This document shows, piece after piece, positions 24,459 to 31,504 of a stretch of 64,000 bases of DNA; within the stretch, counting starts at the first letter, position 1; every line of letters begins with the position of its first letter. Source of the stretch: Microbacterium sp. ABRD28 (GTDB lineage Bacteria > Actinomycetota > Actinomycetes > Actinomycetales > Microbacteriaceae). Position numbers and translations under genes: made by a program. The notes under the pieces were generated by a model. That model had not been told where the DNA came from and searched no databases. It saw only the letters and a program-made list of their open reading frames with translations. The stretch is from the NCBI RefSeq assembly GCF_003850245.1, contig NZ_CP031015.1:2418001-2482000 (forward strand). Direction: 5' to 3'.

Positions 24459-25661
24459 TCAGCGCTCCGGATCGAACCGGCCGTGACCGGCATCGCCGGG
24501 CTCTTCGGGGCGGGGATCGTGGTAGTTCTCGACGTCGCCGGTGTACACCGCTTCGCCCGCGACCGTGACCGAGGCGGGCCCCTGCGGGTCGACACGGTCG
24601 AGGATCGGCGCCGCCGGTCCCTTCGCGCGCGCGGCCCGGGCCATGGCGCGCTCGCTCGGCATCTTCTTCTGGCGGGGGTCGAACGCGTCGCGCAGACCGT
24701 CGCCGATGAAGTTCACGCACAGGGCGATCGCGATGATGAAGATGCCGGGCCACCAGAACAGCCACGGACGGGTGGAGAACGCCGCCTGGTTGTCGGAGAC
24801 GATCTTGCCGAGCGAGGTGTCGGGAGACTGCACGCCGAAGCCGAGGAAGCTGAGCGCTGACTCCAGGAGGATCGCCCCCGCCATGAGCAGGGTCGCATTG
24901 ACGACGATGACGCCGACCGCGTTGGGGAGGATGTGGCGGAAGATGATCCTTCTGTCGCGCGCACCCGACACCCGGGCGGCATCGACGAACTCGCGCTCGC
25001 GAAGGGTCAGAAACTCCCCGCGCACGAGGCGGGCCAGCGTCGTCCAGGCGAACAGACCGATGACGACCCCGAGGACAGCCGCTCCGAGGTTGCCGAGCGC
25101 GTTTCCGAGCACCGCACCGATGACGATGAGGGGGATCGTGATGATGATGTCGGTGAAGCGCATCAGGACCGAGTCGGCCCACTTGCGGTAGTACCCGGCC
25201 ACCGCACCGATCACGACGCCGATGATCGTCGCCACGACACCGGCGATGACCATCACCATCAGCGACTGCTGCGCACCGCGCATGACGACCGCGAAGGTGT
25301 CGCGGCCGACCTCGTCCTGCCCGAACGGGTGGTTGCCGAACGCAATGCCGGCACCGCCGAGGAACTCCGGGATGAGACTGAGCGTGGGTGCACCGCGGTT
25401 CTCCACGGTCGGGATCTCGCGCCAGTCGTACTGCCACCATCCCGGGATGCGGAGACTGCCGATCTCGATTCCCACCGAGGTGAAGGACAGCACGACGATG
25501 AACGCCAGCACGATCATCGAGGTGACGGCCGCGCGGTGCCGGAAGAACCGGCGCCGGACGATCTGGCCCTGGCTGAGACCCTCGGTCTCGCGCTGCTCGA
25601 TGGAGATCTCCGCGGTGGCCTCGGCCTCGCGGTTGTCGGGTCCTTGTGTGACGGTGCTCAT
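24459..25661 (-). CDS. Peptide ABC importer permease, DppC type
   Basis: 400 residues; the start at 25661 overlaps the upstream permease stop by one base (TGATG). An N-terminal OppC_N segment (about 30-62) precedes the substrate loop NHPFGQDEVGRD, then five helices with the EAA loop EFVDAARVSGARDRRIIFRHILPNA. A C-terminal 85-residue hydrophilic tail (KKMPSERAMARAARAKG to HGRFDPER) is longer than in most DppC proteins. It pairs with the DppB-type protein to form the membrane channel. The open frame continues far upstream, but that part is only antisense coding bias. Confidence 0.93.
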   Translation of the reverse strand: MSTVTQGPDNREAEATAEISIEQRETEGLSQGQIVRRRFFRHRAAVTSMIVLAFIVVLSFTSVGIEIGSLRIPGWWQYDWREIPTVENRGAPTLSLIPEFLGGAGIAFGNHPFGQDEVGRDTFAVVMRGAQQSLMVMVIAGVVATIIGVVIGAVAGYYRKWADSVLMRFTDIIITIPLIVIGAVLGNALGNLGAAVLGVVIGLFAWTTLARLVRGEFLTLREREFVDAARVSGARDRRIIFRHILPNAVGVIVVNATLLMAGAILLESALSFLGFGVQSPDTSLGKIVSDNQAAFSTRPWLFWWPGIFIIAIALCVNFIGDGLRDAFDPRQKKMPSERAMARAARAKGPAAPILDRVDPQGPASVTVAGEAVYTGDVENYHDPRPEEPGDAGHGRFDPER

Positions 25662-27178
25662 CAGCCCACCTTGATTCTCGGGTCGAGCGCGGCGTAGACG
25701 AGGTCCGCGATGAGGTTGAACAACACGGCGAGCGTTCCGGTGACGACGAAGAACGCCATGATCGGATTGGGGTCCGAGACACGGAGCGCATCGACGAACA
25801 GACGCCCCATCCCGGTCCAGCCGAAGATCGTCTCCGTCACCACCGCGCCGCCGACCAGGGCACCCACATCGAAGGCGATGATCGTGGTGATCGGGATGAG
25901 GGCGTTGCGGAAGGCGTGGCGGACGACCACGGTGCGCTCGGTCAGACCCTTCGACCGCGCGGTGCGGATGTAGTCCTGGTTCATCACCTCGAGAAGGCTC
26001 GCCCGGGAGTACCGGGTGTACGAGGCGAACGAGATCAGCACGATCGCGATCGTCGGGAGGAGCAGGTGGGTGTAGAGGTCGATGCCCTGCACCCAGAAGT
26101 TCCCCCCGAGGCCGGGCGTCGACGCCCCCACGGTCGCGATCGGCCGGCCCCGGATGCGGCTGGAGTTGGCGTAGGCCTCCCAGTACGACATGTACTTGTC
26201 GAGGGCGATGAGACCGGCGGCGAAGATGCCGACGAGGATGGCGGTGCGGATGACCGGGCCGCGGTCGGGAGCGCCGAAGAACCACCCGATGGCGCCGGTC
26301 ACCACGATCGTGAGGACGATCAGCAGGACGAAGAAGCCCAGCGTCATCCCGTTGAGGATGTAGTTCATCATCGGGAAGTACAACGCGATGCCGAGCACCG
26401 CGACGGCCAGTGCCGCGTACAGCGCCTTGCGGTTGCGCAGTCCCGTGGAGACGGCGGTGATGCCGAAGGCGATGCCGATGACGAGCGCCGCGTAGACGAC
26501 GATGCCGATGCTCGGATCGGCGAACCACTGGGTGGCCGACAGGTAGGCGAGGACGCCCGCGGTGGCGAGGGTCGCCGCGCCGAACACGATGAGACGGCGC
26601 TTCCAGTGGCCGCCGATCAGCGACATCCACAGCACACCGGCGATGAGCGAGATCACCACGATCGCCGGTATCGCGATCGTGGGATCGGCCAGCCACGAGT
26701 TCAGCTGGATCGCACCGTACTGCTTGAGCAGCACCGCGACCCAGAAGATCGGGAGGGAGAAGAAGAGGAACGCGATGAGCGTGACCGTGTAGTCGAAGCC
26801 GGTGTACTGGCGAAGCGCCGAGATGATGCCGACCGTGATTCCCAGGACGATCGCCACGACCGTCGCCGTCGTCACCAGCGTCAGCGTCGACGTCAGTGCG
26901 TTGGAGAGGAGGGCGTTGACCGACTGGTTCTGGATGCTGATTCCGAGGTCTCCGCGGAAGAGTCCGCCGAGCCACAGGAAGTAGCGAAGCGGTGCGGGGA
27001 CATCCAGGTTCAGAAGCCGCGTGCGCGCTTCCATGAGCTCCGCTTTGTTCGGAGCGTTGGACTGTCTGAGCTCTTCGAGGGGGTCACCCGAGAGCGAGAC
27101 CAGGATGTACATCAAGAAGGTGGCGGCGAAGAGCACGAAGATCGATGCGATCAACCGCCGGATGATGAATGAAGCCAT
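25661..27178 (-). CDS. Peptide ABC importer permease, DppB type, with a 200-residue insertion
   Basis: 505 residues against 305-340 for typical DppB/OppB. The N-terminal part is normal (MASFIIRRLIASIFVLFAAT; FRGDLGIS near 74-81; helices to about 150). Residues about 166-365 are extra and add five or six hydrophobic segments (near 169-187, 196-212, 223-244, 252-268, 280-300 and 309-325). The normal sequence then resumes with LLLPTIAIVLISFASYTRYSRASLLEVM and the EAA loop YIRTARSKGLTERTVVVRHAFRNALIP (about 403-429). The reading frame is continuous, so this is a real elongated permease rather than a frameshift. The insertion has no recognised function. Confidence 0.9.
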   Translation of the reverse strand: MASFIIRRLIASIFVLFAATFLMYILVSLSGDPLEELRQSNAPNKAELMEARTRLLNLDVPAPLRYFLWLGGLFRGDLGISIQNQSVNALLSNALTSTLTLVTTATVVAIVLGITVGIISALRQYTGFDYTVTLIAFLFFSLPIFWVAVLLKQYGAIQLNSWLADPTIAIPAIVVISLIAGVLWMSLIGGHWKRRLIVFGAATLATAGVLAYLSATQWFADPSIGIVVYAALVIGIAFGITAVSTGLRNRKALYAALAVAVLGIALYFPMMNYILNGMTLGFFVLLIVLTIVVTGAIGWFFGAPDRGPVIRTAILVGIFAAGLIALDKYMSYWEAYANSSRIRGRPIATVGASTPGLGGNFWVQGIDLYTHLLLPTIAIVLISFASYTRYSRASLLEVMNQDYIRTARSKGLTERTVVVRHAFRNALIPITTIIAFDVGALVGGAVVTETIFGWTGMGRLFVDALRVSDPNPIMAFFVVTGTLAVLFNLIADLVYAALDPRIKVG

Positions 27179-27277
27179 GGTGAGGCTGCCTGCCTATCGA
27201 TGAGTCGGCACGGCGCGCGCGCGAGCGGGGGATGCAGCTCGAGCGCGCGGCTGCCGCGGGGAGAAGTCTAACAAGCG

Positions 27278-27313
27278 GGGGGGTGCAGATTCCCGAGGGA
27301 ATCTGCACCCCCC
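27278..27313 (-). terminator. 17-bp stem-loop between binding-protein and permease genes
   Basis: A perfect inverted repeat of 17 bp per arm, centred on GA at 27295-27296, about 50 bp past the lipoprotein stop and 100 bp before dppB. No U-run follows on the minus strand, so it is likely a partial terminator or 3'-end stabiliser rather than a complete stop. Confidence 0.8.
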
Positions 27314-27328
27314 GACCTTGGTGCGGGT

Positions 27329-27346
27329 CTCGGGCTGGCGCCCGAG
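27329..27346 (-). terminator. Second, smaller stem-loop after the binding-protein gene
   Basis: CTCGGGC and GCCCGAG separated by TGGC. It lies 18 bases downstream of the lipoprotein stop, just before the larger hairpin in transcription order. Confidence 0.55.
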
Positions 27347-27363
27347 TCAGACCGTGGTCTCGC

Positions 27364-29208
27364 TTACTCCTCCGAGCCGGCGTCCGTGACTTCCCAGTCC
27401 CACGCGTTCCAGAACACGGTGGGGGCGAGGATCGACGAGTCGATGTTCGTCACGCGGTCGCTGAAGGCAGTGACCTCGGGGAACTGGTAGATCGTCACGC
27501 CGTAGAAGTCCTCCCACAGCAGGCGGTCCATCTCGATCTGCAGTTCGATCTGGGTCTCCTCGTCGAACGTGGAGTTCAGCTCGGCGATGATCTCGTCGAC
27601 GCGCTCGTTCGAGTAGAAGTTGAGGTTGTTGATACCGCCCGTTTCGAAGGTCGGCAGCGAGTTGGTGACACCCAGGCTCGTCGACTGCCATCCGAACAGC
27701 GAGGCGTCGTAGGCGCCGGGGGTGCCCAGCAGGCCGCCCCAGTCCTCGGACCCACAGTCGGTGACGTTGAAGCCGGCCTCGTTGGCCGACTGCTGGATGA
27801 GCGCGAACTCGTTGACACGACGCGGGTTGTTCGAGGCGTACAGGATGCAGACCTCGGTGTTGGTGACACCCGACTCCTCCAGGAGCTGGCGGGCACCCTC
27901 GATGTCGACCTCGGCGTAGTCGGCGGAGGTGTTGTCGGCCGCCGCCTCGTCGTAGCCTGCAGCACCCGGGACGAACAGCTGCGAGTCACGGAGGATCGCG
28001 TCGTCGCCGATGATCGGCTTGATGAGGGTGTCGACGATCTCCTGGCGCGGGATGGTCTTCATGAAGGCCTCACGCACCTGGGGGTTGGAGAAGATGTTCT
28101 CCGGGTTGCGCCCCTGGTCGAACTGCAGGTCGACGTGCTCGTAGGTACCACCGAGACCGGTGCTGACGGTGATCCCGTCGATGCCCTCGAGCGCCGTGGT
28201 GATGTCGGCGGTCGCCTGCGGCTGGATGATGTCCACCTCCCCGTTCTCCAGCGCCTGAACCGCTGCAAGCGGGTCGGGGATGAAGCGGATCGTGATCTCC
28301 TCGATGTTCGCCGCGTTGTCACCGGCGTATTCGGGGTTGGCCGTGAGCGTGATGTACTCGTCGGCGACGAAGTCGCTGATCATGTACGGGCCGCTGGCGG
28401 TGACCAGCTCGGGGTCGTCGGGCATCGCGGTGAAGTTGAAGCCCGAGTTCCAGAACGAGGCCATCGGCGCGAGCGCGGCGGCGTCGTTGGACTCGATCGC
28501 GTCGAGGACGGCCTGCTTGGCCTCCTCGTTGTCCTCGAGTCCGAGCGCGTTCTTCGCAACGACGTGCGCGGGAAGCATGGCGCCCATGGTGGCGAACTGA
28601 AGCTCCCAGTCCACGAAGGGCTCGTTGTAGGTCATCGTGATGGTGCGACCGTCTTCGCTGACCTCGGGGGTCTCGCTCACGAGGCCGAGTCCGGAGGTGG
28701 GCGTCGCGCCGGAGTCGAAGTAGACGACATCCGTCGGGAAGGCGTCGGTGAACTCACCGGTCTCGGGGTCGGTGAACTCGGCCGGGTCGAAGTCCGGGGT
28801 GTCCAGCGCACGCGACAGGGCAGCCCAGTGCAGCAGCATGTCGGCGGTGTCGATCGGAGTTCCGTCGGACCAGTTCACACCCTCGTTGAGGGTGTAGGAC
28901 ACGGTGAGCGGGTCCTCGCTGATCAGCTCGTAGGTGCCGAACGAGGTGTTCTCGACGAGCTCGGGCGTGTTGTTGTAGTAGTTGAAGCCGTCCAACACCA
29001 GGTAGTTGATGTTGTTGTTGGCCGTGGCGTTTCCGAACGACGTGTTGCCGTTCATCGAGTAGAACGCCTGGTTCCACGCCGCGGTGATGGACGATCCTTC
29101 GACCAGACCCGAGTCGTCGCCGGCATCGCCGCCGCCGCCCGGGGCGCAGCCCGAGATCACGAGTGCGCCGACCGCGGTGAGTCCCACCGCGATCGAGAAG
29201 CGCTTCAT
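27364..29208 (-). CDS. Peptide ABC importer substrate-binding lipoprotein (SBP family 5)
   Basis: 614 residues. The signal sequence MKRFSIAVGLTAVGALVISG ends at a lipobox with Cys21 (ISGC), then a Gly/Asp-rich linker. The mature part is a family 5 peptide/nickel binding protein: LTVSYTLNEGVNWSDGTPID (about 104-123), TYNEPFVDWELQFA and VREAFMKTIPRQEIVDTL. It captures peptides outside the membrane for the permease and ATPase genes downstream. AGGAGG lies 10 bp before this ATG and 4 bp before an in-frame GTG at 29214, so the true start may be two codons earlier. Hairpins after the stop could raise its expression relative to the permeases. Confidence 0.93.
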   Translation of the reverse strand: MKRFSIAVGLTAVGALVISGCAPGGGGDAGDDSGLVEGSSITAAWNQAFYSMNGNTSFGNATANNNINYLVLDGFNYYNNTPELVENTSFGTYELISEDPLTVSYTLNEGVNWSDGTPIDTADMLLHWAALSRALDTPDFDPAEFTDPETGEFTDAFPTDVVYFDSGATPTSGLGLVSETPEVSEDGRTITMTYNEPFVDWELQFATMGAMLPAHVVAKNALGLEDNEEAKQAVLDAIESNDAAALAPMASFWNSGFNFTAMPDDPELVTASGPYMISDFVADEYITLTANPEYAGDNAANIEEITIRFIPDPLAAVQALENGEVDIIQPQATADITTALEGIDGITVSTGLGGTYEHVDLQFDQGRNPENIFSNPQVREAFMKTIPRQEIVDTLIKPIIGDDAILRDSQLFVPGAAGYDEAAADNTSADYAEVDIEGARQLLEESGVTNTEVCILYASNNPRRVNEFALIQQSANEAGFNVTDCGSEDWGGLLGTPGAYDASLFGWQSTSLGVTNSLPTFETGGINNLNFYSNERVDEIIAELNSTFDEETQIELQIEMDRLLWEDFYGVTIYQFPEVTAFSDRVTNIDSSILAPTVFWNAWDWEVTDAGSEE

Positions 29209-29279
29209 TCTCACTGTTCCTCCTGTGCAGGGTTGTGCGCATGCGAAAGGCCTGGACCTTACGCCGCGCGGATACCGAA

Positions 29280-29309
29280 ACCCTAAGCACGCCCTCTGCG
29301 GATGGTCAA
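29280..29309 (-). promoter_or_regulatory. Promoter candidate for the peptide importer operon
   Basis: On the minus strand TTGACC (-35) is separated by 18 bp from TAGGGT (-10). It lies about 70 bp upstream of the lipoprotein start in the 165-bp divergent interval. Confidence 0.45.
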
Positions 29310-29373
29310 AAGGGTGGCCCAAAACGTTACAGAGCCTTAACTCAGAGCGACCGGGGTGTGACAATCTGACAAG

Positions 29374-30237
29374 ATGGCCGCCGTGATGCCCCCGCACGAT
29401 GTGAGGAATCCCACGGGGTTCTCCCGGGCCCGGACGTGGTGGGAGATCGGCATCGTGCTGGCCATCACGGTCGGTCAGAGCGCGGTCTACAGCATCCTGT
29501 CCTTCGTCCGGTCGATCATCCGCGCCCTCGAGGAGGACCGACGGATCTCCGACCAGCAGACGCAGTTGAATCCCTCGCGCGACGCCGCGGCCATCTGGGA
29601 CCTTGTCTATCAGCTCCTCGACATCTTCTTCTCTCTGGCCCTCGTCGCCCTGGTCATCTACCTGCTGTGGGAACCGGGGAAGAGCGCCTTCGCCAAGATC
29701 GGCCTCGACTTCCGTCGCTTCGGCGGCGACCTGGGTCGCGCGGTGCTGCTCGGCCTCGTCATCGGCGTCCCCGGGCTCGGCCTCTACGTCCTCGGTCGTT
29801 CTCTCGGGGTGACGGTGGCCGTGGTCGCCTCGCCGCTGGATGCCGCGTGGTACACGGTGCCGCTTCTGCTCCTCGCCGCCCTCCGGGCCGGCCTCACCGA
29901 GGAGGTCATCTTCCTCGGCTACCTCTTCGACCGCCTGCGGCGCGTCGGATGGTCGTGGTGGGCGATCATCCTCACCACCGCGGGCCTCCGCGCGGCTTAT
30001 CACGCGTATCAGGGTGTCGGCGCGATCATCGGCAACTTCGTCATGGGCGTCGTCTTCGGCTGGTGCTACCGCCGCTGGGGACGCGTGATGCCGCTGGTGA
30101 TCACGCACACCCTCATCGACATCGTCGCGTTCGTCGGCTACCCGCTCGCCGTCGCCTTCTTCCCCGGCGTCTTCGCCCCCATCCCCTCCCCGACCCCCAC
30201 CGTTTCCCCCACCCCGTCTCCCTCCCCCACCCTCTGA
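29374..30237 (+). CDS. CPBP-family intramembrane protease-like protein
   Basis: 287 residues with about eight membrane helices. CPBP/Rce1 motifs are recognisable: motif 1 TEEVIFLGYLFDRLR (around 175), motif 2 LRAAYHAYQG with the metal His, and motif 3 THTLIDIV with His and Asp. The Arg of the EExxxR motif is Leu (EEVIFL), while both Glu and both His are kept, so the metal centre could be intact. The C-terminus is a low-complexity Pro/Thr/Ser tail. CPBP proteins process membrane substrates or modulate immunity peptides; the target is unknown. CAATCT ends six bases before the ATG at 29374, favouring that start over the Met at codon 5. Confidence 0.87.
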   Translation: MAAVMPPHDVRNPTGFSRARTWWEIGIVLAITVGQSAVYSILSFVRSIIRALEEDRRISDQQTQLNPSRDAAAIWDLVYQLLDIFFSLALVALVIYLLWEPGKSAFAKIGLDFRRFGGDLGRAVLLGLVIGVPGLGLYVLGRSLGVTVAVVASPLDAAWYTVPLLLLAALRAGLTEEVIFLGYLFDRLRRVGWSWWAIILTTAGLRAAYHAYQGVGAIIGNFVMGVVFGWCYRRWGRVMPLVITHTLIDIVAFVGYPLAVAFFPGVFAPIPSPTPTVSPTPSPSPTL

Positions 30238-30300
30238 CCCGCTCGGCCCCCGCGGCGACCACCGCCCCCACCCCTTCATTCGCCCAGACCGATCTCCGCT

Positions 30301-30350
30301 GTCGAAACCGACCACGGCGAAGTCGGTTTCGACGCCGTGGTTCGGTTTCG
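30301..30350. repeat. Palindromic repeat, copy A
   Basis: 50 bp, starting with a perfect 12-bp hairpin GTCGAAACCGAC / GTCGGTTTCGAC (30301-30312 and 30322-30333) and followed by CCGTGGTTCGGTTTCG. It aligns with copy B at 31432-31481 in the same orientation, about 43 identical positions and two single-base gaps. The two copies bracket the AbiEi/nuclease-like gene. Confidence 0.85.
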
Positions 30351-30462
30351 GTGCGTCGAGGCCACGAGCAACCGCTCCTCCACACGGCTGCGGTCACGAC
30401 GAGTCATCCACATCCCCGGCTCTCGCGCGCCCTGCGGATCTGTTCGTCGCGAGGGTGGGGCG

Positions 30463-31410
30463 ATGTCTCTCATCCACCCCAGTCCCCTCACCCTGCTGAC
30501 CTCCCGGGAGAGCGAGGCGATGGGTCGGCGGCCCAGCTCCGATCCGTCCCTCATACGGGTGCGGCACGGCATCTACGCCGAACGCTCCGAGTGGCGCGCA
30601 CTGCCGCCCTGGCACCGCTACCTCGCGCGCGTTCACGCTGCGGCTGTGAAACTCGGTGGCGTCGTCTTCAGCCACGAATCGGCCGCGGCGCTTCTGGGAC
30701 TTCCGGTATTCGGCGAACCACAATTCATACACCTGCTCGATCCGGTGGGCCATGCTCGTCGGTTCGGCGACGTGATCGTGCATGCGGGCTGCGGTCATCG
30801 TGGCATCACGGCGTCGGCGGGCGTGGCGGCGACATCCCTCGCCGACACCGCCGTCGATCTCGCCCGCACTCTCCCCCCGGCGTACGGGCTGGCCGTCGCC
30901 GACGCGGCGCTTCGACGCCTGGAGTCCGAAGGCAGAGCCGTCGACTTCGACGCGGTAGCCGACCGCCAGCACACCACGCGCGGCAAGCGGCGACTGGCGT
31001 GGGTGGCGGAGAACGCCACACCGGTTGCGGAGTCGCCCGGTGAAAGCGTCAGCAGAGCGGTGATCGGGTGGCTCGGGTACGAGCCACCCGAACTCCAGGT
31101 CACCTTCGCGTTCGAAGGGTCAGTCGACCGGTGCGACTTCTTCTGGCGACGCTGGAATGTGGCCGGCGAGTCCGACGGATACGGGAAGTACCCCACAGAT
31201 CCTGCACTCGCGCGGGCGGCTCTTCTGCGCGAGAAGAAGCGCGAAGAGCGCCTACGACGTTCCCTCTCTGACATGGCGCGATGGGATTGGGACGACGCAC
31301 ACCTCGTCGAGCCACTCGACCAGAAGCTTCATGCCGCGGGCCTGCGGCCCGTGACGCGACGGAACGAGGCAGCCTTGGCCACGATGTGGGCACTTCGTCC
31401 TCGGCGCTGA
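30463..31410 (+). CDS. AbiEi-like winged-helix plus PD-(D/E)XK-nuclease-like protein
   Basis: 315 residues from the ATG at 30463. The N-terminal 90 residues resemble the AbiEi antitoxin/regulator layout: a short winged helix with SLIRVRHGIYAE, then HRYLARVHAAAVKLGGVVFSHESAAALLGLPV. The C-terminal part (about 200-290) has the spacing of a restriction-like nuclease core: DRCDFFWRRWNVAGESDGYGKYP, with Asp, Glu, Asp-Gly and Lys in the order D-x(n)-E-x-D-x(3)-K. This two-part family is widespread in actinobacteria and is usually labelled type IV toxin-antitoxin AbiEi-family or DUF559-like; no cognate AbiEii-type toxin is adjacent. Two homologous palindromic repeats flank it, giving a cassette-like appearance. 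Function is unproven. Confidence 0.75.
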   Translation: MSLIHPSPLTLLTSRESEAMGRRPSSDPSLIRVRHGIYAERSEWRALPPWHRYLARVHAAAVKLGGVVFSHESAAALLGLPVFGEPQFIHLLDPVGHARRFGDVIVHAGCGHRGITASAGVAATSLADTAVDLARTLPPAYGLAVADAALRRLESEGRAVDFDAVADRQHTTRGKRRLAWVAENATPVAESPGESVSRAVIGWLGYEPPELQVTFAFEGSVDRCDFFWRRWNVAGESDGYGKYPTDPALARAALLREKKREERLRRSLSDMARWDWDDAHLVEPLDQKLHAAGLRPVTRRNEAALATMWALRPRR

Positions 31411-31431
31411 ATGCCGAGACCTACCTCGACC

Positions 31432-31481
31432 GTCGAAACCGACCTCGGCGTGATGGGTTTCGACGGCCGAGGTCGGTTTCG
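31432..31481. repeat. Palindromic repeat, copy B
   Basis: 50 bp, homologous to copy A at 30301. The 17-nt arm at 31433-31449 pairs perfectly with 31466-31482, and an overlapping left arm CGTCGAAACC (31431-31440) can instead pair with GGTTTCGACG (31456-31465). It sits between convergent stops of the AbiEi-like gene and gcvP and could double as a terminator. Confidence 0.85.
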
Positions 31482-31504
31482 AAGGAGCGCGCGGCAGCGC
31501 GAGG

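Noticed and set aside
24459..26975. Apparent 838-residue DppC with a long N-terminal extension
   Set aside because: The extension is antisense-like, Arg/His-rich sequence overlapping dppB on the same strand in another frame. The true start is the ATG at 25661, overlapping the dppB stop by one base.
27364..30315. Apparent 983-residue binding protein
   Set aside because: The extra N-terminal 369 residues run antisense to the CPBP gene and past the promoter region; the lipoprotein signal peptide starts at 29208 (or 29214).
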